64,000 nucleotides of DNA from UBA6054 sp963975575 (GTDB lineage: Bacteria; Planctomycetota; Phycisphaerae; Phycisphaerales; UBA1924), in assembly GCA_963975575.1 (NCBI GenBank), contig CAXBHL010000002.1:248001-312000 (forward strand), read 5' to 3'. Under the pieces are notes generated by a model. The model was not told where the DNA came from. It searched no databases and worked only from the letters and a program-made list of their open reading frames with translations. The position numbers and the translations under genes are program-made. Each line of letters starts with the position of its first letter. Within the stretch, counting starts at the first letter, position 1. Positions 44,310 through 52,311 of the stretch are shown one piece after another.

Positions 44310-47054
44310 TCACCTGCTTTCGGTTTGTGCGGACACGGCGCGCTGGGAGGCGGCGGCGCGGAGCGCGGCCTCGTTGAAGATCCGCAGGCCGTGTGTCGGG
44401 TTGTAGCCGTGGATCTCTTTGACGTCGAGCGCGAGGAGGTAGGCAATGATCTCGGCGCTGATGACCTGCCCGGGCATGAGCACCGGGAAACCGGGCGGGT
44501 AGGGCGTGATGAAGGCCGCGGAGACGTACTCGCGCCCGTCGCGGATCGCGCCCAGGGTGCGGGTGGAGAGCGGCACGCACTCGGTGTTCTCGTCGTCGTA
44601 GGCGAGGAAGAAGGCCTTGCGCAAGTCGCCCTCGGGGGTGGTCGATCCGGCGGGCTTGAAGGCGTCGTGGAATCGGCTGAAGTTCGGCAGGGGCGGGCCG
44701 TTGAGCAGCGAGTCGACGCGTTCGGAGTGGCGGACGCGGTCGGACGAGCTCTCGGTGGAGATGCGGTCTGCGAGGTCGCGTGAGATCGAGGCGAGGACCT
44801 CGATGAGGTAGGCCACGTCGCCCCGGGTGGTGCCGATGTTGGGCATGAACAGGGCGGAGTTGCGGGAGGTCTTGTTGATCTGGATGTCGTACTTTTCCAT
44901 CAGCATGTTGCGGATGGTGTCTCCGTCCATGCCGGTGGAGCCGACGGAGAGCGTCACGCGGGTGGGGTCCAGCGTGAACTCGTCCATCTTCCACGCGCGG
45001 TCCATGGGCCCCCAGCCCTGCTCGGGGTCGTAGTAGAACTCGATGCCCGAGGGTCGGAACTCCTTGGGGATCATGTGCTCGGGACGGAGCACGGAGAAGA
45101 ACCGCGATATGTCGGGGTGGTTGGCCACGCAGGCCCGCAGGGTCATGGCCAGGTCGATAGTCTGCTCGACGAGCTCGTAGCCCTCGAGTTCGACCTGGCG
45201 CCGGCCCACGTCCATCGACGCGATGATCTGGTAGTTGGGCGAGGTGGAGGTGTGGGTCATGAACGCCTCGTGGAAAGAGGCGCTGACCTTCTGCTCGAAG
45301 TCCTCGTCGTAGACGTGGATCATCGATCCCTGGCGGAGCGAGGTGAGCGTTTTGTGGGTGCTCTGCGTGGCGTAGACGCGGACGCGGACGCGGTCGGGGT
45401 CGGCCATGGTGTCGGCCTCGCCCTTGGCGCTGGCTTCCTCGAACTTCTGCGCGTAGGCCGGGGATTTGTACATCTCGCGCAGGCGGCAGGCCGCGTCCAT
45501 GCCGGTTCGTCGCCGCAGCGTGTGGGTGAACCGGGCGAAGGCGAACCACGCCTCGTCCCAGAGGAAGATCATGTCCGGCTTGATGGCCAGGATGCGACGC
45601 ATGACCATCTCGGGGTCGTAGGTGATGCCGTCGAACGTGCAGTTGGTCAGCAGGAGCATCCGCACGCGGTCGAGTTTTCCGGCGGCCTTGAGTTCGAGCA
45701 GCTGCTTCTCGATCTCGTGGATCGGGACCGCGCCGTACATCGAGTACTCGGTCAGCGGGTAGGAGTCGAGGTAGACGGGCATGGCCCCCGAGAGCACGAT
45801 GGCGTAGTGGTGCGATTTGTGGCAGTCGCGGTCGATCAGGACGATGTCACCGGGCTGGATGAGCGCCTGGAGCACGATCTTGTTGGCGGTGGAGGTGCCG
45901 TTGGTGACGAAGAAGGTCTGGCGGGCCCCGAAGGCGCGGGCGGCGGCCTGCTGGGCTTTTTTGATCGGGCCGCGTGGCTGGAGCAGCGAATCGAGCCCGC
46001 CGTTGGTGGCGGAGGTCTCGGCGAGGAAGATGTTGGCCCCGTAGAAGTCGTGCAGGTCGCGTGCCCAGTGGCCGCTGGTCATGGACTTGCCGCGTGCGAT
46101 TGGCAGCGCGTGGAAGACGCCGGTTGGTTTGGCGCTGTAGGCCCGGATGGCCTCGAAGAACGGCGCGTCGAACCGGGTCCGCACGCCCTTGAGGATTGTC
46201 AGGTGCAGTTCCATGAACTGCTCGAGCCGGTAGAAGCTGCGGCGGAAGTCTTTGCCGATGTTCCCGGCCACGTTGACCAGCGGCGAGTCGGTGACGAGGT
46301 ACAGGTCCAGCTCGGGGCGGAGCTTCTTGATCAGCTTCCCGAGCGCCACGCTGCGGTCCAGGCCGAAGCTCGTGGGCATCGACTCGCTGTTGATCACGTC
46401 GAGGTAGCGCCGAAGGGCGGGGTGCTTGTTGGTGGTGTGGAACGCGAAGTTGTATCGGAGCACGACCGCCTGGATGGTGGGGTTGAAAAGCACCGCGATG
46501 ATGCAGTCCTCCACGCTGGGAACGGCGAGCACGTCGTACTGGAACTCGTCGGACTCGCGCCGGCAACCGGCGAGGTTCGTCCGCAGGTCGTCGTGCTCGT
46601 ACGCGTCCACGCCGTCGACGAAGAGCACCTCGAAGTAGGGTTTGGCATGCGGCCGCTTCTTGCGGTCGGCCTGGGGCGACTCGTCGCGTCGGCCGGTGTC
46701 GGTGTCGTGGATCGATCCGCCGCGCTCGCGGAATGCGTCGCCGATGAGCAGCCGGGCGATCTCGGCGACCTCCGCGGCCAGCTCGGCGTAGTCGGCCCGC
46801 TCGAACAGGCGTGAGAGCCGCTCCATCCGCGCGGCGCCGGGAAAGGCGCAGTACGGCTCAAGCGAGGCCAGCACCGCCAGGCTCTTGGCGACCAGCTCGC
46901 GCGGCTCGCTGATGTCTTGTCGATTGCCCGAGAACTCCTTGAGCCAGCTGCAACGCAGCTGCAGCTCGTTCCAGGTATCCATTCTGAGCAGCGGGGCGCT
47001 GTACTTGCGGACAGCGCGGCTGGTCTCTTCGGTCAGCGGCGGGCGGGGTTTCAT
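44310..47054 (-). CDS. Orn/Lys/Arg decarboxylase (PLP, fold I), long form
   Basis: A 914-residue PLP decarboxylase, longer than the usual 715-755. About 110 extra N-terminal residues precede the CheY-like wing (FEVLFVDGVDAYEHDD). Core motifs: NGTSTANKIVLQAL, DRDCHKSHHYAI, NCTFDGITYD, DEAWFAFARF, and the PLP lysine in ATQSTHKTLTS at about residue 568. It decarboxylates ornithine, lysine or arginine; arginine to agmatine would suit the nitrilase and GABA enzymes upstream. ATG at 47054 overlaps the hydrolase stop by ATGA. Confidence 0.86.
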   Translation of the reverse strand: MKPRPPLTEETSRAVRKYSAPLLRMDTWNELQLRCSWLKEFSGNRQDISEPRELVAKSLAVLASLEPYCAFPGAARMERLSRLFERADYAELAAEVAEIARLLIGDAFRERGGSIHDTDTGRRDESPQADRKKRPHAKPYFEVLFVDGVDAYEHDDLRTNLAGCRRESDEFQYDVLAVPSVEDCIIAVLFNPTIQAVVLRYNFAFHTTNKHPALRRYLDVINSESMPTSFGLDRSVALGKLIKKLRPELDLYLVTDSPLVNVAGNIGKDFRRSFYRLEQFMELHLTILKGVRTRFDAPFFEAIRAYSAKPTGVFHALPIARGKSMTSGHWARDLHDFYGANIFLAETSATNGGLDSLLQPRGPIKKAQQAAARAFGARQTFFVTNGTSTANKIVLQALIQPGDIVLIDRDCHKSHHYAIVLSGAMPVYLDSYPLTEYSMYGAVPIHEIEKQLLELKAAGKLDRVRMLLLTNCTFDGITYDPEMVMRRILAIKPDMIFLWDEAWFAFARFTHTLRRRTGMDAACRLREMYKSPAYAQKFEEASAKGEADTMADPDRVRVRVYATQSTHKTLTSLRQGSMIHVYDEDFEQKVSASFHEAFMTHTSTSPNYQIIASMDVGRRQVELEGYELVEQTIDLAMTLRACVANHPDISRFFSVLRPEHMIPKEFRPSGIEFYYDPEQGWGPMDRAWKMDEFTLDPTRVTLSVGSTGMDGDTIRNMLMEKYDIQINKTSRNSALFMPNIGTTRGDVAYLIEVLASISRDLADRISTESSSDRVRHSERVDSLLNGPPLPNFSRFHDAFKPAGSTTPEGDLRKAFFLAYDDENTECVPLSTRTLGAIRDGREYVSAAFITPYPPGFPVLMPGQVISAEIIAYLLALDVKEIHGYNPTHGLRIFNEAALRAAASQRAVSAQTESR

Positions 47055-48148
47055 GTGATACCCCCGGGGTGGTGGGATCCGTGGTGGTGGGAGCCGGGAT
47101 GGGCTGCGGGGTTGAACCCTCCGATGGGCGTCTGGAAGCCCGCGGCCTGATCGGCCGCACCGATGCCGTTGGACGGTTCCGGGCGGTGCGCGGGGGCGGC
47201 CGGAGGGGGCGCGGGCGGCGTGTGCGGCACGTCGGACGGAAGGGCGGCGTGGGCCGGCGCGGCGGCGGCCGCGGGCGGCTTCAGCCCGGCCAGCGAGCCC
47301 CGTGCCATCTTCTCGAGCGGGCCCAGCGTGGCCAGGTACGGGAAGCCGGTGTGGGTCTTGTCGTAGACCTGGAAATCGACCTTGCGGTCCCGGAAGCTCT
47401 TGAGCGGCTGGCCGAGGCCCTTGAGGCCGACCTCTCGCGTGCGTTGCACACGCTCCAAGTCGATTTCGATGGGGAGCATTTCCTCGTTGCTGCCCGCCTG
47501 GTACAGCACGTCGCCGTTGGGCGCGACGAAGATCGAGCGTCCGTTGCCGCCGTCGCCGATGCCGTTGACATCGATGATGAAGCACTGGTTGGTCGCCGCG
47601 CTCGCGCGGACGATGGAGAGTTCGACGTCGCGGTCGATGGTGGGGGTCAGGGTGGGATGGATGATCACCTCGGCGCCCATGGCCGCCAGGGTCCGGGTGG
47701 TCTCGGGCAGCCACATGTCGTAGCAGATGCTCACGCCGAAGCGGCCGACGTCGGGCACGTCGAAGACGCAGAACTGGTCGCCGGATTCCACGCCCGACTC
47801 GTACGGCATGAACGGGAACATCTTGCGGTAGCGGGCGACGATGTTGCCGGCGGGGTCGATGACGGGCGAGGTGTTGAAAATGCCCTCGGCGGTCTTCTCA
47901 TAGAGTGACCCGGGCACCAGCCAGATGCCGTGCTTGGCGGCGATCTTCTGGTAGGCCGCCTCGACGTCGTTGGGGACGGGCATCGCGTTGCCCGTCCACC
48001 CGCCGAAGGTGGCCAGCTCGCTGATGACGACCATCTGCACCCACGGGTACAGGAGCATGAGCATCTCGATGCGGTCGAGGATGTGGGGCAGGTTGGGCTC
48101 GCGTCCGGAGACGTTCAGCTGCAGGCCGGCGATGGCGTACGGACGCAT
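47051..48148 (-). CDS. Carbon-nitrogen hydrolase (nitrilase superfamily)
   Basis: A 365-residue nitrilase-fold amidase. The catalytic triad is visible: Glu44 (ISELATFGG), Lys109 (RKMFPF), Cys142 (SICYDMWLPE). The first ~285 residues are the enzyme; the last ~75 are a Pro/Ala/His-rich tail ending in HPGSHHHGSHHPGG, which may bind metal. Family members include aliphatic amidases and N-carbamoylputrescine amidase. Between gabT and an Orn/Arg decarboxylase, a polyamine-amide role is attractive. ATG at 48148 lies close to the gabT stop. Confidence 0.82.
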   Translation of the reverse strand: MRPYAIAGLQLNVSGREPNLPHILDRIEMLMLLYPWVQMVVISELATFGGWTGNAMPVPNDVEAAYQKIAAKHGIWLVPGSLYEKTAEGIFNTSPVIDPAGNIVARYRKMFPFMPYESGVESGDQFCVFDVPDVGRFGVSICYDMWLPETTRTLAAMGAEVIIHPTLTPTIDRDVELSIVRASAATNQCFIIDVNGIGDGGNGRSIFVAPNGDVLYQAGSNEEMLPIEIDLERVQRTREVGLKGLGQPLKSFRDRKVDFQVYDKTHTGFPYLATLGPLEKMARGSLAGLKPPAAAAAPAHAALPSDVPHTPPAPPPAAPAHRPEPSNGIGAADQAAGFQTPIGGFNPAAHPGSHHHGSHHPGGIT

Positions 48149-48150
48149 GA

Positions 48151-49485
48151 TCAGGCTCCCTGGGGCACGGGCACGCCCGCGACGCCGGTGTGCGAAAGGA
48201 CGGCTTGTTCGAGGATACCGAGTCCCCGGTCGAGTTGCTCGTCCGAGATGACGAGCGGCGAAAGAACACGGATCACGTTGCCGTGCGTGCCCGCGGGGAT
48301 CACCAGCAGGCCCTGCTCGCGGCACGAGGCGATGACTTTCTTGACCGTCTCGGTCGCCGGCTGTGCGGTGTTGCCCCCGACGTGCAGCTCGATGGCCATC
48401 ATGGCGCCCAGGCCGCGGACGCTGGTCACGTCGGGCACGCGGGCGGCCAGGGACTCGAACCGCGACCGGATGGTGCGGCCGATCCGTTCGGCGCGGGCGT
48501 TGAGCCCGAGTTTCTCCATCTGCCGGATGGTGGCCAGGGCGGCGGCGCAGGCGACGGGGTTGCCTCCGTAGGTGCCGCCGACGGTGCCCGGCGCAACCTT
48601 GTCCATCACGCTGGCCTTGCCGATGACGCAGGCGATGGGCATGCCCCCGCCCATGGACTTGGCCCAGGGCGAAAGGTCCGGCAGCACCCCGAGGTGCTCG
48701 TAGGCGGCCCAGCGCCCGGTGCGGGCGAAGCCGGACTGGACCTCGTCGAAGATCAGCACGATGCCGTGTTCGTCGCAGATCTGGCGGAGCCCCTCGGCGT
48801 AGGCCCGGGGCAGCACGTGGAACCCGCCCTCGCCCTGCACGGGCTCGACGATGATCGCGGCCACCGAGGAGGCGGCGATCGTGTTGAGGAACGCGTCCCG
48901 CAGGCGAGCCAGTTCGCGTTCGCTGAGCTCGTCTTCGGAGATCCGCTCCCCCGGCAATGCGCAGGGGTACGGCAGCCGGTAGATCTCGGGCGCGAACGGG
49001 CCGCAGTTGGTCTTGTAACCGACCTTGGAGGTCAGTGTGGCGCAGAGCAGGGTCCGTCCGTGGAAGGCCCCGGTGAAGCAGATCACGGCCGGGCGGCCCG
49101 TGGCCTGGCGGGCGATCTTGATCGAGTTCTCGACCGCCTCGGCGCCGGTGTTGACCAGCAGCGCTTTGGTCTTGCCGCCGCCGGTGTCGTGCGGGAACAG
49201 GCGCACGAGCTGCTCGCACAGCTCGACGTAGCCCTCGTAGGTAGAAACGTGCACGCACGCGTGCAGGAGCTTGCCGGCCTGCTCGCGGATGGCGGCGACC
49301 ACGGCCTCGTCGCAGTGGCCGACGTTCATCACGCCGATGCCGCCGGCGAAGTCGATGAACTCCCGCCCGTCGAGGTCGGTGATCGTGGCGCCCTTCGCGG
49401 TGGCGGCGGTCATGTCGGAAAGCCGGCCGGCGCCGGGACAGACCACCTCGTTCCGCCGCCGGATCAGATCTTCACTCTTGCTCAT
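48151..49485 (-). CDS. gabT: 4-Aminobutyrate aminotransferase (class III PLP)
   Basis: A 444-residue class III aminotransferase that moves the amino group of GABA to 2-oxoglutarate, giving succinate semialdehyde. NTGAEAVENSIKIAR, FTGAFHGRTLL, the PLP-binding Asp247 (IFDEVQSGFARTG) and Lys276 (WAKSMGGGMP) are seen, as is GGTYGGNPVACAAAL. The length is typical. ATG at 49485 lies 47 bp after gabD. A related putrescine or lysine transaminase cannot be excluded, but adjacency to gabD favours GabT. Confidence 0.87.
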   Translation of the reverse strand: MSKSEDLIRRRNEVVCPGAGRLSDMTAATAKGATITDLDGREFIDFAGGIGVMNVGHCDEAVVAAIREQAGKLLHACVHVSTYEGYVELCEQLVRLFPHDTGGGKTKALLVNTGAEAVENSIKIARQATGRPAVICFTGAFHGRTLLCATLTSKVGYKTNCGPFAPEIYRLPYPCALPGERISEDELSERELARLRDAFLNTIAASSVAAIIVEPVQGEGGFHVLPRAYAEGLRQICDEHGIVLIFDEVQSGFARTGRWAAYEHLGVLPDLSPWAKSMGGGMPIACVIGKASVMDKVAPGTVGGTYGGNPVACAAALATIRQMEKLGLNARAERIGRTIRSRFESLAARVPDVTSVRGLGAMMAIELHVGGNTAQPATETVKKVIASCREQGLLVIPAGTHGNVIRVLSPLVISDEQLDRGLGILEQAVLSHTGVAGVPVPQGA

Positions 49486-49532
49486 CGTCGTTCCTTACCG
49501 GCCTTCGCCGGCGCGCGGGCGTTCGGCCCGGC

Positions 49533-50966
49533 TCAGAGTCCCCAGGACACGTACTTCAACTCGGTGTACTCATCCATCACGTACTTGCCGCCCTCGCGCC
49601 CGAACCCGGAGTGCTTGACCCCGCCGAAGGGGGCCTGGGCCGTCGAGGGCCCGCCGTCGTTGGCGCCGATGATGCCGTACTCGAGGCGCTCGGCGACCCG
49701 GATCAGGCGGGAGGCATTCTGCGTGAAGAAGTAGGCGGCCAGGCCGAACTCCGAGTCGTTGGCCAGCCGGATCGCCTCGTCCTCGTCCTTGAACCGGCAG
49801 ACCGGCGCGACGGGGCCGAAGGTCTCTTCGCGGAACATTTTCATGTCGGGGGTCATGCCCTCGACGAGGGTGGGGGCGTAGAAGCGGTCGGTGAGACCTT
49901 CGATGCGCACGCGCTGGCCGCCCACGGGCACCTCGCCGCCCTTGGAGCGGGCGTCGGCGATCTGCTCTTCCACCTTGGTCACCGCGTCGTCGTTGATCAG
50001 CGGGCCGACCTTCACGTCCTTGCCGGTGCCCTCGCCGACCTTGAGCTCCTTGATCGCCGCGCCGAACCGGGCGATGAACGCGTCGTAGATCCCGTCCTGC
50101 ACGATGAACCGGTTGGCGCAGATGCACGTCTGTCCGGCGTTGCGGAACTTGCACGCGACCGCGGCGGCCACGGCCCCGTCCAGGTCGGCGTCGTCGAACA
50201 CGATGAAGGGCGCGTGCCCCCCCAGCTCGAGCGAGAGCCGGAGCAGGTGGTTGGCCGCGCCACGCATCAGGATGCGACCCACACCGGTCGATCCGGTGAA
50301 GGAGAGCTTGCGCACGCGGTCGTCGCCGAGCATCGCCTCGCCGATCGGCTTCGAGTGCCCGGTCACGACGTTGACCACGCCGGCCGGGATGCCCACCCGC
50401 ACCGCCAGATCAGCGATGGCCAGGGCAGACAGGGGGGTCTGTTCGGAGGGCTTGATTACGACGGGGCATCCCGCGGCCAGCGCCGGGCCGAGCTTGCGCG
50501 TGATCATCGCCGCCGGAAAGTTCCACGGCGTGATGATTGCGGCGACGCCCACCGACTGACGCAGCACGAGGATCCGTTTCCCGGGCGACGACGCGGGGAC
50601 GATCTCCCCATACATCCGCTTGCCTTCCTCGGCCGCCCAGCTCAGGAATGATGCGGCGTAGGTGATTTCGCCCTTGGCCTCGGCCAGCGGCTTGCCCTGT
50701 TCGGCGGTCATTAGGGCGGCGAGCCGGTCGGCGTCGCGCAGCATCGCGTCCGCCAAGGCGGACAGGAGTTTGCCTCGGTCCTCGGCGGTCCGCGCCTTCC
50801 AGGCGTCCCAGGCCTCGAACGCCGCGGCGATGGCCCGCTCCGTCTCAACCCCGCCCATGAGGGGAACGGACGCGATCACCTCATCGGTGGCGGGATTCAC
50901 AACGTCGACGGTTTCGCCGCTGTCCGCACCGACCCATTGTCCGTCGATCAGGCAACTTGTCTGCAC
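49533..50966 (-). CDS. gabD: Succinate-semialdehyde dehydrogenase, NAD(P)-dependent
   Basis: A 477-residue aldehyde dehydrogenase close to E. coli GabD (482). Key residues are Glu247 in LELGGHAPFIVF and Cys281 in NAGQTCICANRF, with the NAD(P) loop FTGSTGVGRILM and TPWNFPAAM. It oxidises succinate semialdehyde to succinate. GTG at 50966 has GAGAGAGGT upstream and gives the usual N-terminus; the ATG at 51053 would add 29 unlikely residues. It heads the six-gene operon. Confidence 0.88.
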   Translation of the reverse strand: MQTSCLIDGQWVGADSGETVDVVNPATDEVIASVPLMGGVETERAIAAAFEAWDAWKARTAEDRGKLLSALADAMLRDADRLAALMTAEQGKPLAEAKGEITYAASFLSWAAEEGKRMYGEIVPASSPGKRILVLRQSVGVAAIITPWNFPAAMITRKLGPALAAGCPVVIKPSEQTPLSALAIADLAVRVGIPAGVVNVVTGHSKPIGEAMLGDDRVRKLSFTGSTGVGRILMRGAANHLLRLSLELGGHAPFIVFDDADLDGAVAAAVACKFRNAGQTCICANRFIVQDGIYDAFIARFGAAIKELKVGEGTGKDVKVGPLINDDAVTKVEEQIADARSKGGEVPVGGQRVRIEGLTDRFYAPTLVEGMTPDMKMFREETFGPVAPVCRFKDEDEAIRLANDSEFGLAAYFFTQNASRLIRVAERLEYGIIGANDGGPSTAQAPFGGVKHSGFGREGGKYVMDEYTELKYVSWGL

Positions 50967-51044
50967 GCCGCACCTCTCTCCCGCGGCCGCCTTGGAACCG
51001 CGATATCCGCCCGGACCGCTCGCTCGCGGTGTTTTCGGAATCAT

Positions 51045-51050
51045 TCTATA
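51045..51050 (-). promoter_or_regulatory. Candidate -10 element for the gabD operon
   Basis: TATAGA (with AT following) on the minus strand, ~80 bp upstream of the gabD GTG. It is an unusually AT-rich island in GC-rich DNA. The -35 match is poor, so it may rely on an activator. Confidence 0.4.
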
Positions 51051-51180
51051 CATCCGCGGTTGCGCTACCGAGGACCCGACGGGCGTGTCCGCATCGGCGG
51101 TGTGCTCGTCGGCGAGGGTCCGGGGGTGGGCCGCGGCTCGGTTGGGGCTCTATCCTCATCGGGGCCCCGGCGGAGACCGC

Positions 51181-52275
51181 ATGGCAGCAGACGTGAGAGA
51201 CGCCATCGTAATCGGGGCGGGCCAGTCCGGGTTGGCGACGGCCTACCACCTCCGCAAGGCGGGCATGCGGTTCCTCCTCCTCGAGGCCTCCGACGCCCCG
51301 GGCGGCTCATGGCCGGATTACTACGACAGCCTCCGCCTGTTCTCGGCCGTGCGCTATTCGTCCCTTCCGGGGCTGCGTTTCCCGGGCCATCCCCGCCGGC
51401 TGCCCAGACGCGACGAGGTCACCGCCTACCTGCGACGCTACGCCGAGCACTACGGCTTTCCGATCCGCACCGGCACACCGGTGGGCGAGGTCGAGCGGTC
51501 CGATGCGGCCGGCGACGGGTTCGTCGTCCGGTCCGAGCGCGGACACGCCTGGCGAGCACGGGCGGTCGTGGTCGCGACGGGCGCGTTCCGCACCCCCCAC
51601 GTCCCCGCGATCCCCGGGCTGGACGCGTTCCGCGGGCCGGTGGTGCACTCGTCGAACTACCGCAACCCCGGCCCGTTCCTGGGCAAGCGGGTGGTGGTGG
51701 TCGGCGGGGGGAACTCCGGCGTGCAGATCGCCGCCGAGCTGGCGGCGTGCGCCGACGTGACCCTGGCCACGCGAAGATGCGTCCGGTTCATGCGCCGTCG
51801 GATGCTGGGCATGGATACCTACTTCTGGCTCAGATGGACCGGCATCGAGCGGGTGCGCCTGCTGGGCCGGGGGGCGTCGCCGGTCATGGACACTGGGGGG
51901 TACGCGCGGATGATCCGCACGGGGGAACTCCACAACCGGCGGATGTTCGACCGCGCGACGCCCGAGGGTGTGGTCTGGGCGGACGGATCCCACGAGCAGG
52001 TCGACGCCGTGGTGCTGGCCACCGGCTTCCGAGAGTCGTTCCCATTTCTGGATTCGATGCCCGGGGCGGCCGAACACCACCGGGGTATGTGCAAGCGGGT
52101 GCCGGGGCTGGCGTTCGTCGGCCGACCCGGACAGAGCGGACTGGCGTCGGCCACGCTGCGCGGATCGGGCCGGGACGCGGCGTACGTCACCGGGTCGCTC
52201 AAGCGCTGGATCAGCCGCCAAGGCCGCGGAGGGCCGACGCCCCGGACAGCCGTGCGCTGGTCGCTGGGTCGATGA
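51181..52275 (+). CDS. Flavin-dependent monooxygenase (FMO/BVMO-like)
   Basis: A 364-residue flavoprotein. AIVIGAGQSGLATAYHLRKAG is the FAD site, a second GxGxxG (VVVGGGNSGVQIAAEL) near residue 175 is for NADPH, and VVLATGFRESFPFL is the ATG motif. The set matches YUCCA/CzcO-type monooxygenases. ATG at 51181 follows GGAGACCGC. The substrate is not evident. It is divergent from gabD and convergent with the mprF gene. Confidence 0.85.
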   Translation: MAADVRDAIVIGAGQSGLATAYHLRKAGMRFLLLEASDAPGGSWPDYYDSLRLFSAVRYSSLPGLRFPGHPRRLPRRDEVTAYLRRYAEHYGFPIRTGTPVGEVERSDAAGDGFVVRSERGHAWRARAVVVATGAFRTPHVPAIPGLDAFRGPVVHSSNYRNPGPFLGKRVVVVGGGNSGVQIAAELAACADVTLATRRCVRFMRRRMLGMDTYFWLRWTGIERVRLLGRGASPVMDTGGYARMIRTGELHNRRMFDRATPEGVVWADGSHEQVDAVVLATGFRESFPFLDSMPGAAEHHRGMCKRVPGLAFVGRPGQSGLASATLRGSGRDAAYVTGSLKRWISRQGRGGPTPRTAVRWSLGR

Positions 52276-52311
52276 CGCCCGGATTCGGCGGCCCGACTGG
52301 GGCGATTGTTT

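Noticed and set aside
49499..49513. A CCGGC-CTTC-GCCGG hairpin between gabD and gabT as a terminator
   Set aside because: It has no T tract and lies within an apparent operon; at most it affects mRNA stability.
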